Source: Trichobilharzia szidati (taxonomy: Eukaryota; Platyhelminthes; Trematoda; Strigeidida; Schistosomatidae). Taken from it: a DNA stretch of 64,000 nucleotides. Of the stretch, positions 1 to 10,565 are shown one piece after another. The position numbers and the translations under genes were made by a program. The stretch is from assembly GCA_944472155.2 (NCBI GenBank), contig OX235272.1, forward strand, positions 8,850,354 to 8,914,353, in the 5' to 3' direction. Under the pieces are notes generated by a model. It saw only the letters and a program-made list of their open reading frames with translations. It did not search any database and was not told the origin of the DNA. Positions within the stretch are counted from its first letter, which is position 1, and each line of letters opens with the position of its first letter.

Positions 1-299
1 TCACTTCACACTCTTCTCTTCAGTCTTTTATTTTCTTTTTAGCTGACTTCACGACTGTCTGTAAAATTTTCATTTCCACCTCTTTGCACACAGTCTTTCG
101 TATATCCACCTCGGATCCACGCCGAACTTGTAGTTTTTCTTTCAGCTTCCACTTCAGGACCTGTTGCTTAATGTCACCCAATAATCTCCTGAGAGCATTT
201 CGAATCCATCTGCATTACATTTGGCATATTTGTTCGCCAATCGGTAAGTACCACAGCTTCTTCTTGCCTACTCTTTTCCCCATCTGATTATTCACTCTC

Positions 300-640
300 A
301 AATGGTGACAGATGTTCATGAACGTCTACAACAGACTGTTGGAAATGCCTTTCATGACGTGCCACATTAAAAATTCCCATCTTCAGTTGATTATGCTAAG
401 TATAGTAGATATCCACCGTGATATAAGAGTAATAAAGGCCTGTGATGCTTTTACAATTCTAACTTTGATATCCTCATTATCATGTGTGCTGCTTGTCATT
501 GAAATGATGGTACTCAGGTAAGTGAAAAGGGTAACTTCCTTCAAATTTCTCTTCTTGACGATGATTGAATATGCACATAGCCTATTTGCTGCCACATTCT
601 TTGCTTCCCGAGTGGAACATACAGCTTCAGGATTTAAAAT
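300..640 (-). pseudogene. RTE-1 type LINE reverse transcriptase fragment
   Basis: Read on the minus strand, positions 595-383 encode a segment with the order NLKEVTLFTYL...DNEDIKVRIVKASQAFITL. This matches the block just before the C-terminal domain of RTE-type LINEs (a FTYLGS-like motif, then a D-x-D-V-K-A-R-I-like motif), also seen in the RTE-1 copies at 20.3 kb and 39.3 kb. There is no intact frame on either side, and the copy is old and truncated. The edges are estimated from where similarity to the other copies stops. No host function is expected. Confidence 0.45.
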
Positions 641-815
641 TCCAATACCAGTGACGTTGTTTTCCTTTATGGGATGGGATTCCCCTCTATTCCAGGTTAA
701 CCGGCTAGCGAACTAGGTGAGGTTAAGGAATGAATGAGCCAGGAATTCACCTAGATGGTGTGTGAGGTTGGCGAGCATTCAGCCAGTGAACCACTGATGT
801 ACAGTCCACGTCAAT

Positions 816-1327
816 AAATCAATAATTTCATGTTTACCGACGAATTGATATCAGTTAGAGAACCAGTGAAAATCATCAAGGAGTATCGGACTGTTGTTTC
901 GTTCACCCTCTTCGGGAATCATCGGTAGTAGGAATCTACCACGAGGGTTCACATCTACGACCTTCAGGTTACAAGGTGAGCTCGTAGACTATTCAGTCAC
1001 TGAGACCCTGTTCAATGGCTAACTTCTATCGGCGAGTATCTATCCTCATTTCCTACCTCGTGGACTCAACTGCCTGCGACAATTACTCACTAGAACTTCA
1101 GGCAACTCCATCCTGAAGCTAGTCATTCTGTAGCGAGCATCAGAATACTTTTCAAACCCACTGTGGGTGAACACTGTCGATCATTTCCAAATAAGGTGGA
1201 TGGGACAGCTGTCCAGTACCTCCTATAACTAACTAACTGGTTTCCAATTGTCACTGATATCAATCTCTGGGCAAATTTGATAAACAAATCAAATCCCTAC
1301 AAAACTAACTCTCGAAAATCAATAATT
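816..1327. mobile_element. B-family SINE foldback with 12-bp target duplication
   Basis: A minus-strand B copy (about 828-1149) is joined head-to-head to a plus-strand B tail (about 1150-1315). The minus part keeps the tRNA-like B box (reverse complement near 930-950) and hammerhead remnants; the plus part keeps stem III and the stem I 3' strand (ACAGCTGTCCAGTAC near 1208). The pair is bounded by the same 12 bases, AAATCAATAATT, at 816-827 and 1316-1327, so I read it as one insertion of 488 bp. The duplication is A+T-rich, so chance similarity is not excluded, but it sits exactly at the element edges. Confidence 0.75.
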
Positions 1328-1329
1328 AA

Positions 1330-1705
1330 TTGAATTAAATTGTCCAGTTGCAATGTAGTTATATGATGAATCTAATTATAGGACATTATTATTATTATTA
1401 TTATTATTTAGGCAAAATTCATTCGATTGTAGGGTATCTAGTTATGAAACCGCTTCCGGTCATATACACACCTTCACATACACACACACACTCACGCATA
1501 CACACATGATATTAGAAGCAATCAGGATATGTGATGAATACCATTCAAGTTGTACTTGCCAAACACACTAATCTGTGTAGCATTTATAATTAAACTTGTC
1601 AAATAAATCGAAATACAAGACAAGCAAATGATGATACATGGAATTTATATATTATTTTTATAATATATGCCTATAGAGATAATATGTTTATATACAATTT
1701 GTGCA
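1330..1705. repeat. A+T-rich spacer with TTA and CA simple repeats
   Basis: No coding or RNA gene is seen. It contains a (TTA)n run at about 1386-1409, the usual LINE tail motif in this window but without a recognisable LINE body, and CA-rich runs at 1465-1506. Confidence 0.6.
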
Positions 1706-1707
1706 TG

Positions 1708-2178
1708 ATATGTGAATTAATTATCAATTATTGATTTGTAGGGATTTTTTTGTTTGTTTGATGGGTTGGAGGATTCCATCATGAGCTGACATCAGTTAGA
1801 GAATCATCGGAGTACTGGACAACTGTTTCACCAGCCTAGTGCTTGGGATTCTTTAGCAGTATACACGCAACCGGGAAGGGTTCGAACCCAGGACCTTCTA
1901 GTTACAAGGCGAGCTAGTTCGTAGACCATTCAGCCACTCTCTGGGACCCGATCCAATGGCCAGCACATGAATTCTAACTTCTACCAGCTAATTCATGACA
2001 TAGTGCGACCACTTCAGAATGTCTTTTTAGATAAGTTACTGCCTCACCTTCAACCTGCTGTACCCTACTGGTTATGGCTTCCCACTAGAACCCTAGTTAA
2101 CTACCTGCCTGAATAGGGCCAATGATTCTCTAATTGATGTCAGCTCAAGATGAAATCCTCCAACCAATATGTGAATTA
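1708..2178. mobile_element. B-family SINE foldback with 12-bp target duplication
   Basis: The left arm is a nearly full minus-strand B copy (about 1720-2125): tail, hammerhead remnant, tRNA-like B box reading GGGTTCGAACCC near 1880, then the upstream part of the unit. It is joined to a short plus-strand tail (about 2126-2166). The bases ATATGTGAATTA occur at 1708-1719 and again at 2167-2178, directly bounding the 447-bp insertion. Both outer ends are the element's 3' tail, in inverted orientation. Confidence 0.8.
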
Positions 2179-2471
2179 GTCAAATAATAAAAATATTTAG
2201 AAATTATATAATTAATTGATTATTTCATTTATTTATTTATTCATTTTTCATTACCTGGTAAAGTTCTCTGTCCCTCTCTTTAAGCTGAAACAAGAATCTC
2301 ATTCATTCTCTTTCATCAAGGATTCGGAAAATATGAAGTGAAGAATCTGCTGACGAAGAGCTGCTATAGTAATGTACTTTATTCCCAAACAGTAGTACTT
2401 ATGATACTATCTGGACTTCTAAGGATTTAGCACAATACTGCATCAGAATGACTCTATAACTGCATAAACAA

Positions 2472-2989
2472 AAGTGGAAATATTAAATTGGTGGGTGGTG
2501 ACTAGCAGTGGAATCCAGGATGCGCATTTCGCCCTATTTGGGACCCCTCAGCTAATGGATGTACCTGCATTCCTCAGTGAGTGATGATGTTCCCACCGAG
2601 GCTCGAACCCAGTGCCCATAGTTTCAAACGTCAAAGCATCATCCACTAGACCAATTGGGGCACGAGAGCCAACTCTTGTGCAACGGCTCATACTGATTTA
2701 ATCGAATTTTGGATTTTCCCGTCGACTGATTGGCCCGAAGTGCTCGGTCTCAGGTTGACATGTTGGCTTCTTGAGAAATGCAGGTACATCCAGCTGACGA
2801 GTCTCAAATAGGATGAAATGCGCATCCTGGATTCCACACCTCTAGTCACCATCTACCAATTAAATACTAATTAAATACCCAGACATTGTCGAAGCATCTG
2901 CTCAAGAAGCCGACATGTCAACCTGAGACCGAGAACTTCGGTTCAATCCATCGACGAGAAAATCTAAAATTCTAATAGAAGTGGAAATA
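2472..2989. mobile_element. SMalpha-type hammerhead SINE foldback with 11-bp target duplication
   Basis: A minus-strand copy (2483-about 2690) runs from the tail through a degenerate hammerhead to a tRNA-like head (reverse-complement B box GGTTCGAGCC near 2595). It is joined to a plus-strand copy (about 2740-2978) with an intact-looking hammerhead. The duplication AAGTGGAAATA lies at 2472-2482 and 2979-2989. After the plus ribozyme the sequence runs on into the part of the unit that normally precedes the tRNA head, so the template appears to have been tandem or circularly permuted. The minus ribozyme has CTGAGGG where CTGANGA is required and is probably dead. Confidence 0.85.
2788..2832 (+). 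ncRNA. Type I hammerhead ribozyme of the SMalpha SINE (core intact)
   Basis: Stem I 5' strand ATCCAG (2788-2793), core CTGACGA (2794-2800), stem II with GTCT pairing GGAT by Watson-Crick and wobble pairs (2801-2814), GAA (2815-2817), an 8-nt palindromic stem III ATGCGCAT (2818-2825), cleavage base C17 at 2826, and stem I 3' strand CTGGAT (2827-2832). All core nucleotides required in the hammerhead family are present. Self-cleaving hammerheads are known in the schistosome SMalpha repeat. The minimal stem III is typical of that family and may favour dimeric activity. Activity here is inferred, not shown. Confidence 0.88.
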
Positions 2990-3127
2990 ATATTACAGAA
3001 TTGATAATAGCAGCCGTTTTGGTATTAGCAGTGACAATAAAGTCGAAAATGTACAAAGGTGTCAAACACTGATTATGATAATAATAATAATAATAATCTT
3101 AGTAGCTCAAACTATAAGTTAACTGAA

Positions 3128-3297
3128 ATAGTGTCCTAGTGGAACATAGGCGGCCTCAAGCCAGAGGCTAGAAGTTTCAGTAGCAGTGGTGTTTATTTTT
3201 TACGGGATGGCGTTGCTGGCCTCATGCCCAGCCTTCACTCTTTACCGGCTAAGCGAGGTAAAGGAGTGCGTCTGTGGCGGGGGATCGAACCCCGACT
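3128..3297 (-). mobile_element. E-family tRNA-headed SINE
   Basis: The minus-strand copy has a tRNA-like B box (GGGGTTCGATCCCC, reverse complement near 3275-3293) and the conserved body (GGTAAAGAGT...CATGAGGCC...). Its 3' tail GTTCCACT...GG is like that of RTE-1 LINEs, so RTE-1 machinery probably moved it. The 5' part of the tRNA head is missing. Confidence 0.65.
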
Positions 3298-3299
3298 GA

Positions 3300-3480
3300 A
3301 GCATGATATATTAATATATATGTAAAACTTGGGGACTGTGGTAGTAAGTAATTCCATATTAGTTTGTTTATTAGATATATCACACAGTGAGGCAGTATTA
3401 GTGTTTACTGGATGACGTTTCGAACAAAATTTTTTGTTCATAATCATATCAATTATAATCACACGACTACCTAAATTTCC
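3300..3480 (-). mobile_element. Penelope-like element pseudo-LTR fragment with hammerhead-like motif
   Basis: The reverse complement reads GATATGATTATGAACA, an A+T loop, then TTGTTCGAAACGTCATCCAG. This is a self-complementary stem (GAACAA/TTGTTC) followed by GAAACGTC, the layout of the minimal hammerhead at the ends of PLEs. It lies directly beside the E-family SINE. The catalytic CTGANGA is not intact. A plus-strand reading offers nothing better. Confidence 0.5.
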
Positions 3481-3689
3481 ATATGGCGTAATTTTCTCTG
3501 TCTCCTATTGTTCCAGTCTTCCAATTATAACTCCAAATCACAGTATGAACTAAAGAAAATTTTTAACTGACTTCCAACCTCATACTCTGTACACTTCAAA
3601 AAATAGGTATAATGGGAAAATATCGTAGACGACTGAGTCTTGTTTCAGCCAGAATGACTCTGCATCATTCAACACAATGTCGATGAATA

Positions 3690-4740
3690 TTTTACTTGAA
3701 ACGACACATCCGTTAGAGAACTACCAAAAAGTAATGGACATTATTTCTCCCCCCTGTTTTGGGCCTCTTCATCAGCATACATACCCATCACTTTACTCCT
3801 CCCCTCCCTAACAAGGAATCAACCCCATGACCGTCAGGTTACGAGAAGAACCTTTTGACTTAATCCAATAACTAGACCTTGAATTCTAACCTCAGTCAGT
3901 GCGTAATGTACAGCAACACCGTTAGTGAGTGTCATCGGTGCCGAGTATTTGTCCTCACACCCACTGGTCGTGACTTCTCTAAGCAACTTCATTCTGTTGT
4001 CAATCAGTCACTAATGAGCACTAGATTAATTCTAATCGATTTCAGATGAGGCCACGAATTGATGTACTGATTAAAGAACCGCTCCTTAAAACCATCTGAG
4101 AGAGTACTAGACAGCTGTTTCATCCTAGTTTCAGGAGGCTTTTCAGTAGTATGTGTACCCATCATCCCACTGCCAGGTGTTCGAACTATCACGTTACGCG
4201 GCGAGCTTGCCAGTCATTCAGCCACTGGAACGAAACCCAGTGATCCATCACTTCTAATGCGTCAACCAACACATGAAATTCAAGTGTTGCTTTGCATAGA
4301 TTTGATTGATTAAAAGATTTCATCATTAGCTGACATCGGTTAGGAGGACAACCACTGGAAACCAACCAGTGGGAGTGCTGAACATCTGTTTCACCCTCGT
4401 TTGTGACTCTTCATCAGTAGTTATCCACCGCCAGGCGAGTATTTATCCTCACACCTGACTTGCACTCCCCCAATACTCACGTATCCCCACTAGAAGAAGT
4501 TGAAATTCATGCACACTAGCCATTGGATTGGTTCCCATTGGCATAATGTTATCGTATGAGCTCATTCGCCTCGTAACCGAAAGGTCCTAGGTTCGAACTC
4601 CACCCAATGGGTGCATACTTTACCGATGAGTCCCAAAGAAGAAAGACAGAAAACAACCAGCTATCCAGTACTTCCCTGAGTTGATTTCCCAGCTAGATTC
4701 TCTAACCAACCATTTCAGCTTATGATGAAAACACTCATGA
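3690..4740. mobile_element. Tandem B-family SINE units, minus strand, then an inverted plus copy
   Basis: Three minus-strand B units follow each other. Each has a hammerhead/promoter block (near 3720-3790, 4100-4160 and 4370-4420), and each tail runs straight into the upstream segment of the next unit. A plus-strand copy (about 4515-4740) follows, with a tRNA-like B box (GGTTCGAAC near 4592) and a decayed ribozyme. Running from tail to unit start without foreign sequence is what a tandem or circular template would give. The copies have diverged and no core looks active. Confidence 0.6.
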
Positions 4741-4749
4741 ATCACTGAG

Positions 4750-5850
4750 GAAGCATCTTATTGCAATTTAAAATTATTTTTGGTGCCCAACAATTTCGCT
4801 TACTACCCTTTTCTTTAGAAAAGAATAAAATAAAATATAATGACAATAGAGACTGTGTTCCTTTCCTCTTTTGATAGAAGGAAAACAAAGTTTTATTTAG
4901 GAAATAGGGTTGTAAAATTCAACTTTCTTCTCTCCTCAGTTTCATGTGTGCTTGTGCGTGTGCGTGTGTGAGGGTGTATAGTTTGACAATGTATGATGTG
5001 TTCTCATAGGTGAAAAGACATAAATAGAAATAGGGGAAACGGGAAAGACGGTAAAAAGCGATAATAATAATAATAATAGCAATAACAATAGTCATAATCA
5101 TTAATTTTTAACATTTACAATTCCGGTAGATTAACTCCTTTTTGGTGGACAATAGAAGTATACAAAGAGAACGTATCTCTGCTGTTGTCGTTGGTGTTGT
5201 CGTTGTTGTATACGCTGGTGAGTGAGTGAGTAAGCATCCGACAGAGTATACGAGATGTAGGGGAAAAGGGAGATACAAGCAGTATGCATCTGTGTTGTGT
5301 GTGTGGGGGGGGGATGTAGATATATGTCATACAGTCATTCATCTACTGATACACAACGACTTCCATGGTCTGTGTGTGTGTGCGTGCGTGTGAGCGCGCA
5401 CGTATCTATTTATCTTCTAATGACACTTGTTATTTAACCGGAAGTTGTCAAAATCAACACACACACAGAGAGAGATAAGCATTTCTCATTATTATTTCCA
5501 GGCCTCCCCTCCACCACCTCCACCTCCACCATCACCACCACCACCACACCCCGCCTATTTTCTATTCATCATTTCACTTACTATGTTTACTGTTTATAAT
5601 AACCGGGAGAATTTCTGATTTTTCTGCCTTTTACTCTACTACTATTTACTACACTAATGCTACTTTCATTGTTGACATTTTTACTCCCTATTTCTGACTA
5701 GTAGTCATTATTATTTTAAAAATAAAGGGGGAAAACTAAAAATAAAAACTCTAAAATCTCAGATTAAAAAAGAAAAATACTGAATAGGATACACCCAAGT
5801 GACTTTTGTTGAGGAAAAAAATAAAGCTTAAGCAAGCTTTCAATCAGCAT
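4750..5850. other. Repeat-poor stretch with CA/TG and polyproline-like simple repeats
   Basis: No supportable gene. There are TG/CA runs (4955-4975, 5290-5310, 5375-5400, 5455-5470) and a CCA/CCT tract at 5505-5550 that creates a false Pro-rich reading frame. AT-rich sequence follows. Confidence 0.5.
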
Positions 5851-5854
5851 TGAA

Positions 5855-6160
5855 AAACTAGGGAGTATTGTCATCTTTCTGCATGACTCGTCAGCAGTAC
5901 GCAGTGCCCATCAGCCACTGACGATAGAACTGATGAGTTTCAGGTTGTATGCATTTGACAATAAGCTATACACGTGTTGCGTGTGTGTGTGTGAGTATGA
6001 TAGTACCTGGGTGTCTAAACCTAAGTGAGTAGAGCCGGAATGAGACTCATAACGTGGTGGTTGGAAGTTGACTGCCTAAACCAACAGAAGACACAACTCC
6101 TTTGTGTTCCGAATGGAACATGGGACTTTGAATTTCAAGCTTTGAAGTTTGAGTAGCCAA
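5855..6160 (-). mobile_element. Degraded B- and E-family SINE fragments
   Basis: On the minus strand at 5865-5915 a B-family ribozyme segment is visible: GTACTG, an intact core CTGACGA and a perfect stem II (GTCAT...ATGAC). The GAA and stem III that should follow are deleted, so it cannot cleave. An E-family tail remnant (GTTCC..ATGGAACATGG) is near 6105-6130. Confidence 0.5.
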
Positions 6161-6247
6161 CGACAATAATTTGTTTAAGATAATAATAATAATGTTGTAT
6201 TCAAGACAGTATGTGGACACAGTACAGAAATTTCCAGAGTATTTAGT

Positions 6248-6847
6248 TACAAAATAGCTGGCTGTCCAGTACTCCAGTGCTGGTTTTCAATGCCGGTTCT
6301 CTAACTGATATCAATCCGTGATCAACTCGTAACCATAAGTAACATACATACTGAATAACTAGCACCTACCTTTTCAACTTTTCAACGAAACATTATTATC
6401 ATTTATTTTTAATTCAGTATTGATTTTCCCATTGATTGATTGATTGATTTGGCCGAAATATATGGCCTCTGTTGTTGACATATCGTCTCGCTCCTTGTAT
6501 AGGTGCTTCAACGACGTCTTAGGATCTAACTTGAAGTAATTCAACTGGAATATACTGGATCAATAAGACGACTGTAGAAGATCTGGATTTCGTGTGTGCG
6601 TGGATAATTTATGTTTTAGTGTCACACAAATATGGAGACCTGCAGATCTGCGAAGACCAACAAACTGGCTAATTGAAGAGACTGGCAGGCAGCAATGACA
6701 CGACTCCAGGTGAACAATGAGAAGATGGAGGTGATAAAGGTAACCACCCAACCAAAGACGACGACGAAAACGACAACAACAGTAACCAGCACCAGTCACT
6801 ATCAACGTGAGAAAATTGAAAGAGATCACTTTTTTCCCTAATCAAGG
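6248..6847 (+). repeat. Dispersed duplication, copy 1 (partner 19717-20298)
   Basis: About 590 bp in the same orientation and order as 19717-20298: B-family tail beginning at the ribozyme stem III, then spacer, a minus-strand SMalpha remnant (near 6425-6500), and a plus-strand RTE-1 fragment (from about 6535). Long runs are identical by eye. The RTE-1 part encodes the region around the polymerase motif (VEDLDF...) but the YADD-like box is lost and stops interrupt it. At 6850 this copy ends against the 3' end of an oppositely oriented RTE-1. Confidence 0.85.
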
Positions 6848-6854
6848 AATTATT

Positions 6855-8165
6855 ATTATTATTGTTTCCTTTAATTCCTAGAGGAACATAGGGCTTCAGC
6901 CGTGCCTCTCCATTGCGTTCGGTTCTCTGCTAGAGTCTTCACCTGGCTCCAAGTCTGTCCACACGTTTTCATCTCCTCTTCACATGACCTCCTCCAAGTC
7001 ACCCTCACACTGACGACCAACTCGCCGCTTCCCATTCAGTCGGGTTCCACTCGAGCGATGGCTGGTCTAGTGATGTCACTTGATGGTTTGTTTCCTCAGA
7101 GTATGGCCAGCCAATCCATCTCCATTTCTTCCCGCCTATTTGTTTCACAATCGATTCCTGGTTGGTTCGCTCCCGGAGATCCCTGCTGCTGATCTTTTCT
7201 GGCCAGCCATCTGATCTTGAGTGGTATTGAGCGAAGACAACTGTTAATGAAGGTCTGTAGTTTGGTTGAGATGCTCTTTATGACGCGCAGTGCAAGTCTC
7301 TGATCCGTATAGTGAGTAGCACTGACTGACTTCACATTGGAGTTGAAAATCCGGATCTTATCTTCGTTTTGATGCTGAGTGCTGTTGACCTCCACACAGA
7401 CTTGAGAGTAGTGAAAGCTTGTCTTGCTTCACCGATTCTTGCTTTGATATCCCCATCAGTTCCGTTCGCCTGTAGTTGAAACGATGCTTCCCAGGTAGGT
7501 AAAAGAGGTAGTTTCTTTCAGATTCCTCCCACTTATGCTGATCGTTGTCTGTTGTTGTTGTTGTTCTTGTCCAGGAATCTTCATCACCTCTTTTTTCTCT
7601 ATGTTCACCTGAAGTCCTATCTTCTCCAGATGCTTCTTCTGCCAACTTGTTGCTTTTCATTTGCATATCTTCCAGTTTGTGGGAAATCAGACATATATCA
7701 CCGGCGAAGTCCAGATCCTCCAAGTTTTTTGTGTGAGTCCATTTTATGCCTGTTTCCTCATTGGCCGCTGCTGTTTGTCGCATTATCCAGTCTACTGCAA
7801 TCAGGAAAATCATTGGCGATAGTAGGCAGCCAGCCAGCTTGTCTTACTCCTGTCCTCACTTCGAAGGATTCCATAAGTTTCCCGTTGTGGATTACTTGGC
7901 ATGCAGCATTGTCGTACAGCTGTTGGATGAGATGTATAATTGTCGGTGGCACCCCTTGGTAGTAGCGAAGTAGTTGCCAAAGCACCTCTCGATCGACGCT
8001 TTCTGCTGAAGGCCTTTTCAAAGTCAATGAAGTTGAGATAGAGAGGTGACTGGCATTCCAAACTTTGTTCAATGATGATCCGTAATGTGGCGATCTGATC
8101 AATGCATAACTTGTTTCTCCTGATACACGAGTACATACTCAGTTTTATTTTGTCAAGCATATTAG
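6855..8165 (-). pseudogene. RTE-1 type LINE, reverse transcriptase to 3' end, broken
   Basis: Read from 8165 down to 6855 the order of reverse transcriptase motifs is conserved: DQIATLRIIIEQ and LYLNFIDFEKAF (motif A); GVPPTIIHLIQQLYDNA and FEVRTGVRQ (motif B); MIFLIAVDWIMRQT; LEDLDFAGD (motif C, expected FADD with one Asp changed to Gly). Then come IRIFNSNVKSV, IRW and the C-terminal domain. The frame shifts several times (near 8000, 7800, 7390), so no functional protein is possible. The 3' end (tail GCCCTATGTTCC..GGAATTAAAGG plus TAA repeats at 6852-6865) is intact. The 5' half is missing, the normal result of incomplete reverse transcription. RTE clade (SR2-like) is my assignment from motif wording, without a search. 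Confidence 0.9.
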
Positions 8166-8169
8166 CAAT

Positions 8170-8925
8170 AATGACTAACTATCAGGATGGTGTTGTTGGT
8201 ATTGCTGTTGTTGTTTTTCAGTTGACAAGAAAGCAAGATATCGATTTCCTCCTTTTATTTTACTCACTTTTTACCTCTTTTCTTTATGTTTTTTTGTTGT
8301 TGTCGTTTCTAATTCCCGTTTATCCATAGCTTATCCCCATTGTATGTTGTTTTATGTTTGTTTGTGTGTTTATATTATAACCCAATTGAAGAAAACTAAC
8401 TTCTATCCTGAGAACAGGTTGTTAACTTTTCATTATTATTATCATTATTACTATACCCTCTAATACAACAATAACAGCAAAATCATCAACAACAACAATA
8501 ACCAACAAACCTTGTCTTGTATAACAACACGAAGAACTCAATGTCCCGTCACTGGCAACCCCTTCCGCTCCCGCTCCGTCTGCCCACCTCCACACATTGG
8601 AGAAAACAAACAACAACACAGAACAAGGAGGAAAGACTTCCACCATACTGGAAAAAAGAGACAAACAAACAAACGAGCAGGTAAACAAATAAATCAAAGA
8701 AGAAGAAAAGACAAGGAAATGAAGCAGGAGGAGGTGGAAGAAGATGGAGAATGGATGTCTTAAACTGCTCTGGATGATGGCCATCTGTGGGCATGTGTAT
8801 GTTTGCCCCTTTGTGTGCCTGTGCGTGCGTGTGTGTGTGACAGCGAAAGGCAAGGGAGAATGAACACTGGAGAGGAAATATCTAAAAAATCAACAGTTAG
8901 CTTGTCGTGGGGATTTGATTTGTCA
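8170..8925. other. No gene seen; A+T-rich with purine/pyrimidine tracts
   Basis: Pyrimidine-rich 8240-8330 and purine-rich 8620-8755 tracts produce spurious frames on both strands. There are CA/TG runs near 8790-8840. No repeat family is recognised. Confidence 0.4.
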
Positions 8926-9891
8926 CGGATTGATATCAGTTAGAGAACCAGTCAGTACTGAAAACCAGCTATGGGGAGTACTGGACAGCTAGCTATCTGT
9001 CTCGTCCGAGTTTAGAACCCATCAGATCTCTACAAAACTAACTAGTGAAAACTATAATCTGATTGGCTGCAGGGCAAAGATCACTGGAGTCCTCATAGTC
9101 AGAAGTCGTCACTACCATTAGGGTCCATCTGGGCGGGAATGGGACGAATCCATGGGTCATTGGTCTACGAGCTCGACTGGCAATCAGAAGGTCATGGGTT
9201 CAAACCTTGACGGTGGGTGCGTACTGCTGATGAGTCCTAAAGAACGAGGAAGAAACAGTTGTCCAGTACTCTCATGTAGTTTTCAGTGATGGTTCTTTAA
9301 CTGATATCAAACTCGGACCAAATCTAAATCCCGACGACCAACTAACTCTTGAAAATGATCATGAATTGATACATCAATTAGAGGAGGGTATCACCACTGA
9401 AAACCAACCAGTAAGAAGCACTGGACAACTGTTTCGTTCTGGTCTGAGACTCTTCATTAGTACGCACTCACCCGCCAGGAATCCAAGCTAAGATTTTCAG
9501 GTTATGAGACGAAGCTCCTTTGAGGATACAGCCACTTGGGTGAGAATTCAATGACTCATGAATCTTAACTTCTGTCAGTTGGCGATTTTAGTGTGACTGG
9601 CGCCAGCCAATGAATTTCATGTCGGTGGCGAGTATTTGTCCTCACTCTCGACCTGTTAGTTGGACGCCACTAATGGTTACGACTTCCCAACAGAACTTCA
9701 GTCAACTTCGTCCTATAGCCAATCAGTCACTAGCAAGCATCGTATTAGCTTTCAAGGGTTACTTTCTAGGGACTTAAATCGGATCCCAGCGGTTGAATGA
9801 TCTACGAGCTTTCCTTATAGCCGGGGAGATGCAGGGTTCAACTGCTGGCGATAAGTGCGTACTACCGGTTCTTGGTAAAACTTGAGGAAAT
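8926..9891. mobile_element. B-family SINE cluster, alternating orientation
   Basis: In order: a minus tail/ribozyme part (8926-9020), a plus tail running into a full plus unit with tRNA head (B box near 9198-9208) and hammerhead (9020-9345), a long minus unit (9355-9775), and a partial plus head (9776-9890). Repeated switching of strand inside one cluster fits multiple head-to-head insertions, or template switching. Confidence 0.7.
9221..9269 (+). ncRNA. B-family hammerhead ribozyme with intact CTGATGA core
   Basis: GTACTG (9221-9226, stem I), CTGATGA (9227-9233, complete core), stem II GTCC...GGAA (9234-9251; the closing pair is a G-A mismatch), GAA (9252-9254), palindrome-like stem III ACAGTTGT (9255-9262), C17 at 9263, and CAGTAC (9264-9269), which pairs perfectly with GTACTG. 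It lies directly 3' of a tRNA-like promoter. The weak stem II closing pair is the only visible defect, so activity is uncertain. Confidence 0.75.
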
Positions 9892-10377
9892 AAAAGAGTT
9901 AAATTGGATGGAGGATTTCATCATGAGCTGACATCAGTTAGAGAACCACTGGAAAACCTGGGAGTTTCACCCTTATACTTGTCAAAACTCTATTGAATCT
10001 CTTCACTCATTTTCTTGTCTACCTTTGTGTGCTATTTGGAACGTGGCAACTTGAACTGCTGCACTTCGGTGCCAAGTTCTATGTTGTATCCAGATAAACA
10101 GACGGACATTGGACACCTGTTTCGTCCCAGTTTGGGACTCTTCACCGTACCCACCCACCGAGGTTCGAACCTAGAACTTTTTGGCTACAAGGTAAGCTCG
10201 TATACCATTCAGCCACTGCCTACTGACGAAGAGTCCCAAACTAGGCTGACGAAACAGCCAGATGTCCAGTACCCTCAGGTTTCCCAGTGGTTCTCTAACT
10301 GATATCAGCTCATGATGAGATCCTCTATCCAGTCAAACAAAATCCCTGCACAACCAATACTTGAAAAAAGAGTTAAA
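9892..10377. mobile_element. Chimeric insertion: B-family SINE plus RTE-2 3' end, one 12-bp duplication
   Basis: The bases AAAAGAGTTAAA occur at 9892-9903 and 10366-10377 and bound 462 bp. Inside are a minus B tail (9904-about 9980), a plus-strand RTE-2 3' UTR piece (about 9985-10105, like 11690-11790), a minus B ribozyme/tRNA head (10107-10222, B box near 10160-10170) and a plus B ribozyme and tail (10223-10365). A single target duplication around four segments from two element families argues for template switching during one insertion. Confidence 0.8.
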
Positions 10378-10454
10378 GTTTCATACATTAGATAAACATA
10401 AGAATATATTCTAAGCTGTACATATGTGTATATATATGTATAAATAAAGGCATC

Positions 10455-10565
10455 GATCATTCATTGGTAGAATGCATGCCAACCAAACAGTTTGGCTATC
10501 CAAGTTCGATTCCCAGTCAAATAGACGTACTCCTAAGCCTCATCTTGTTCATCTGGCAGATAGTA
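10455..10565 (+). mobile_element. tRNA-like SINE head fragment
   Basis: The sequence contains ATTGGTAGAATGCATGCC (A-box-like) and AAGTTCGATTCCCAG (B box near 10500-10515), followed by the body start seen in E-type copies near 18.3 kb. No tail is recognised and the rest of 10380-10885 shows no gene. Confidence 0.45.

Larger units (their letters stand above)
2375..3105 (-). mobile_element. CR1-type LINE 3'-end fragment, split by an SMalpha insertion
   Basis: The minus-strand sequence at 2375-2482 and 2990-3105 corresponds to the CR1-like 3' UTR seen at 33255-33640 and 42540-42770. It contains the 'ttggaataaa'-like end near 2385 and the 'gactttat..aatgt..aca' block near 3040-3060, with a (TAA)n run at 3079-3099. 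It is not protein coding. The SMalpha insertion at 2483-2978 interrupts it. Confidence 0.55.

Noticed and set aside
5427..5618. Open frame with a long proline run
   Set aside because: Produced by a CCA/CCT simple repeat in non-coding sequence; no splice signals or conserved flanks.
6560..6829. 89-codon minus-strand frame, with a similar one at 20029-20247
   Set aside because: Both are antisense shadows of the plus-strand RTE-1 reverse transcriptase fragment in the duplicated block.
6902..7192. 96-codon plus-strand frame over RTE-1, and similar plus frames at 7545-7973
   Set aside because: Antisense of the minus-strand RTE-1 copy; the motifs read only on the minus strand.
8422..8853. 143-codon minus-strand frame with membrane-like stretches
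   Set aside because: Lies over purine-rich tracts that give Phe/Leu/Ser runs in antisense; no domain, no sensible start context, and opposite frames are equally open.
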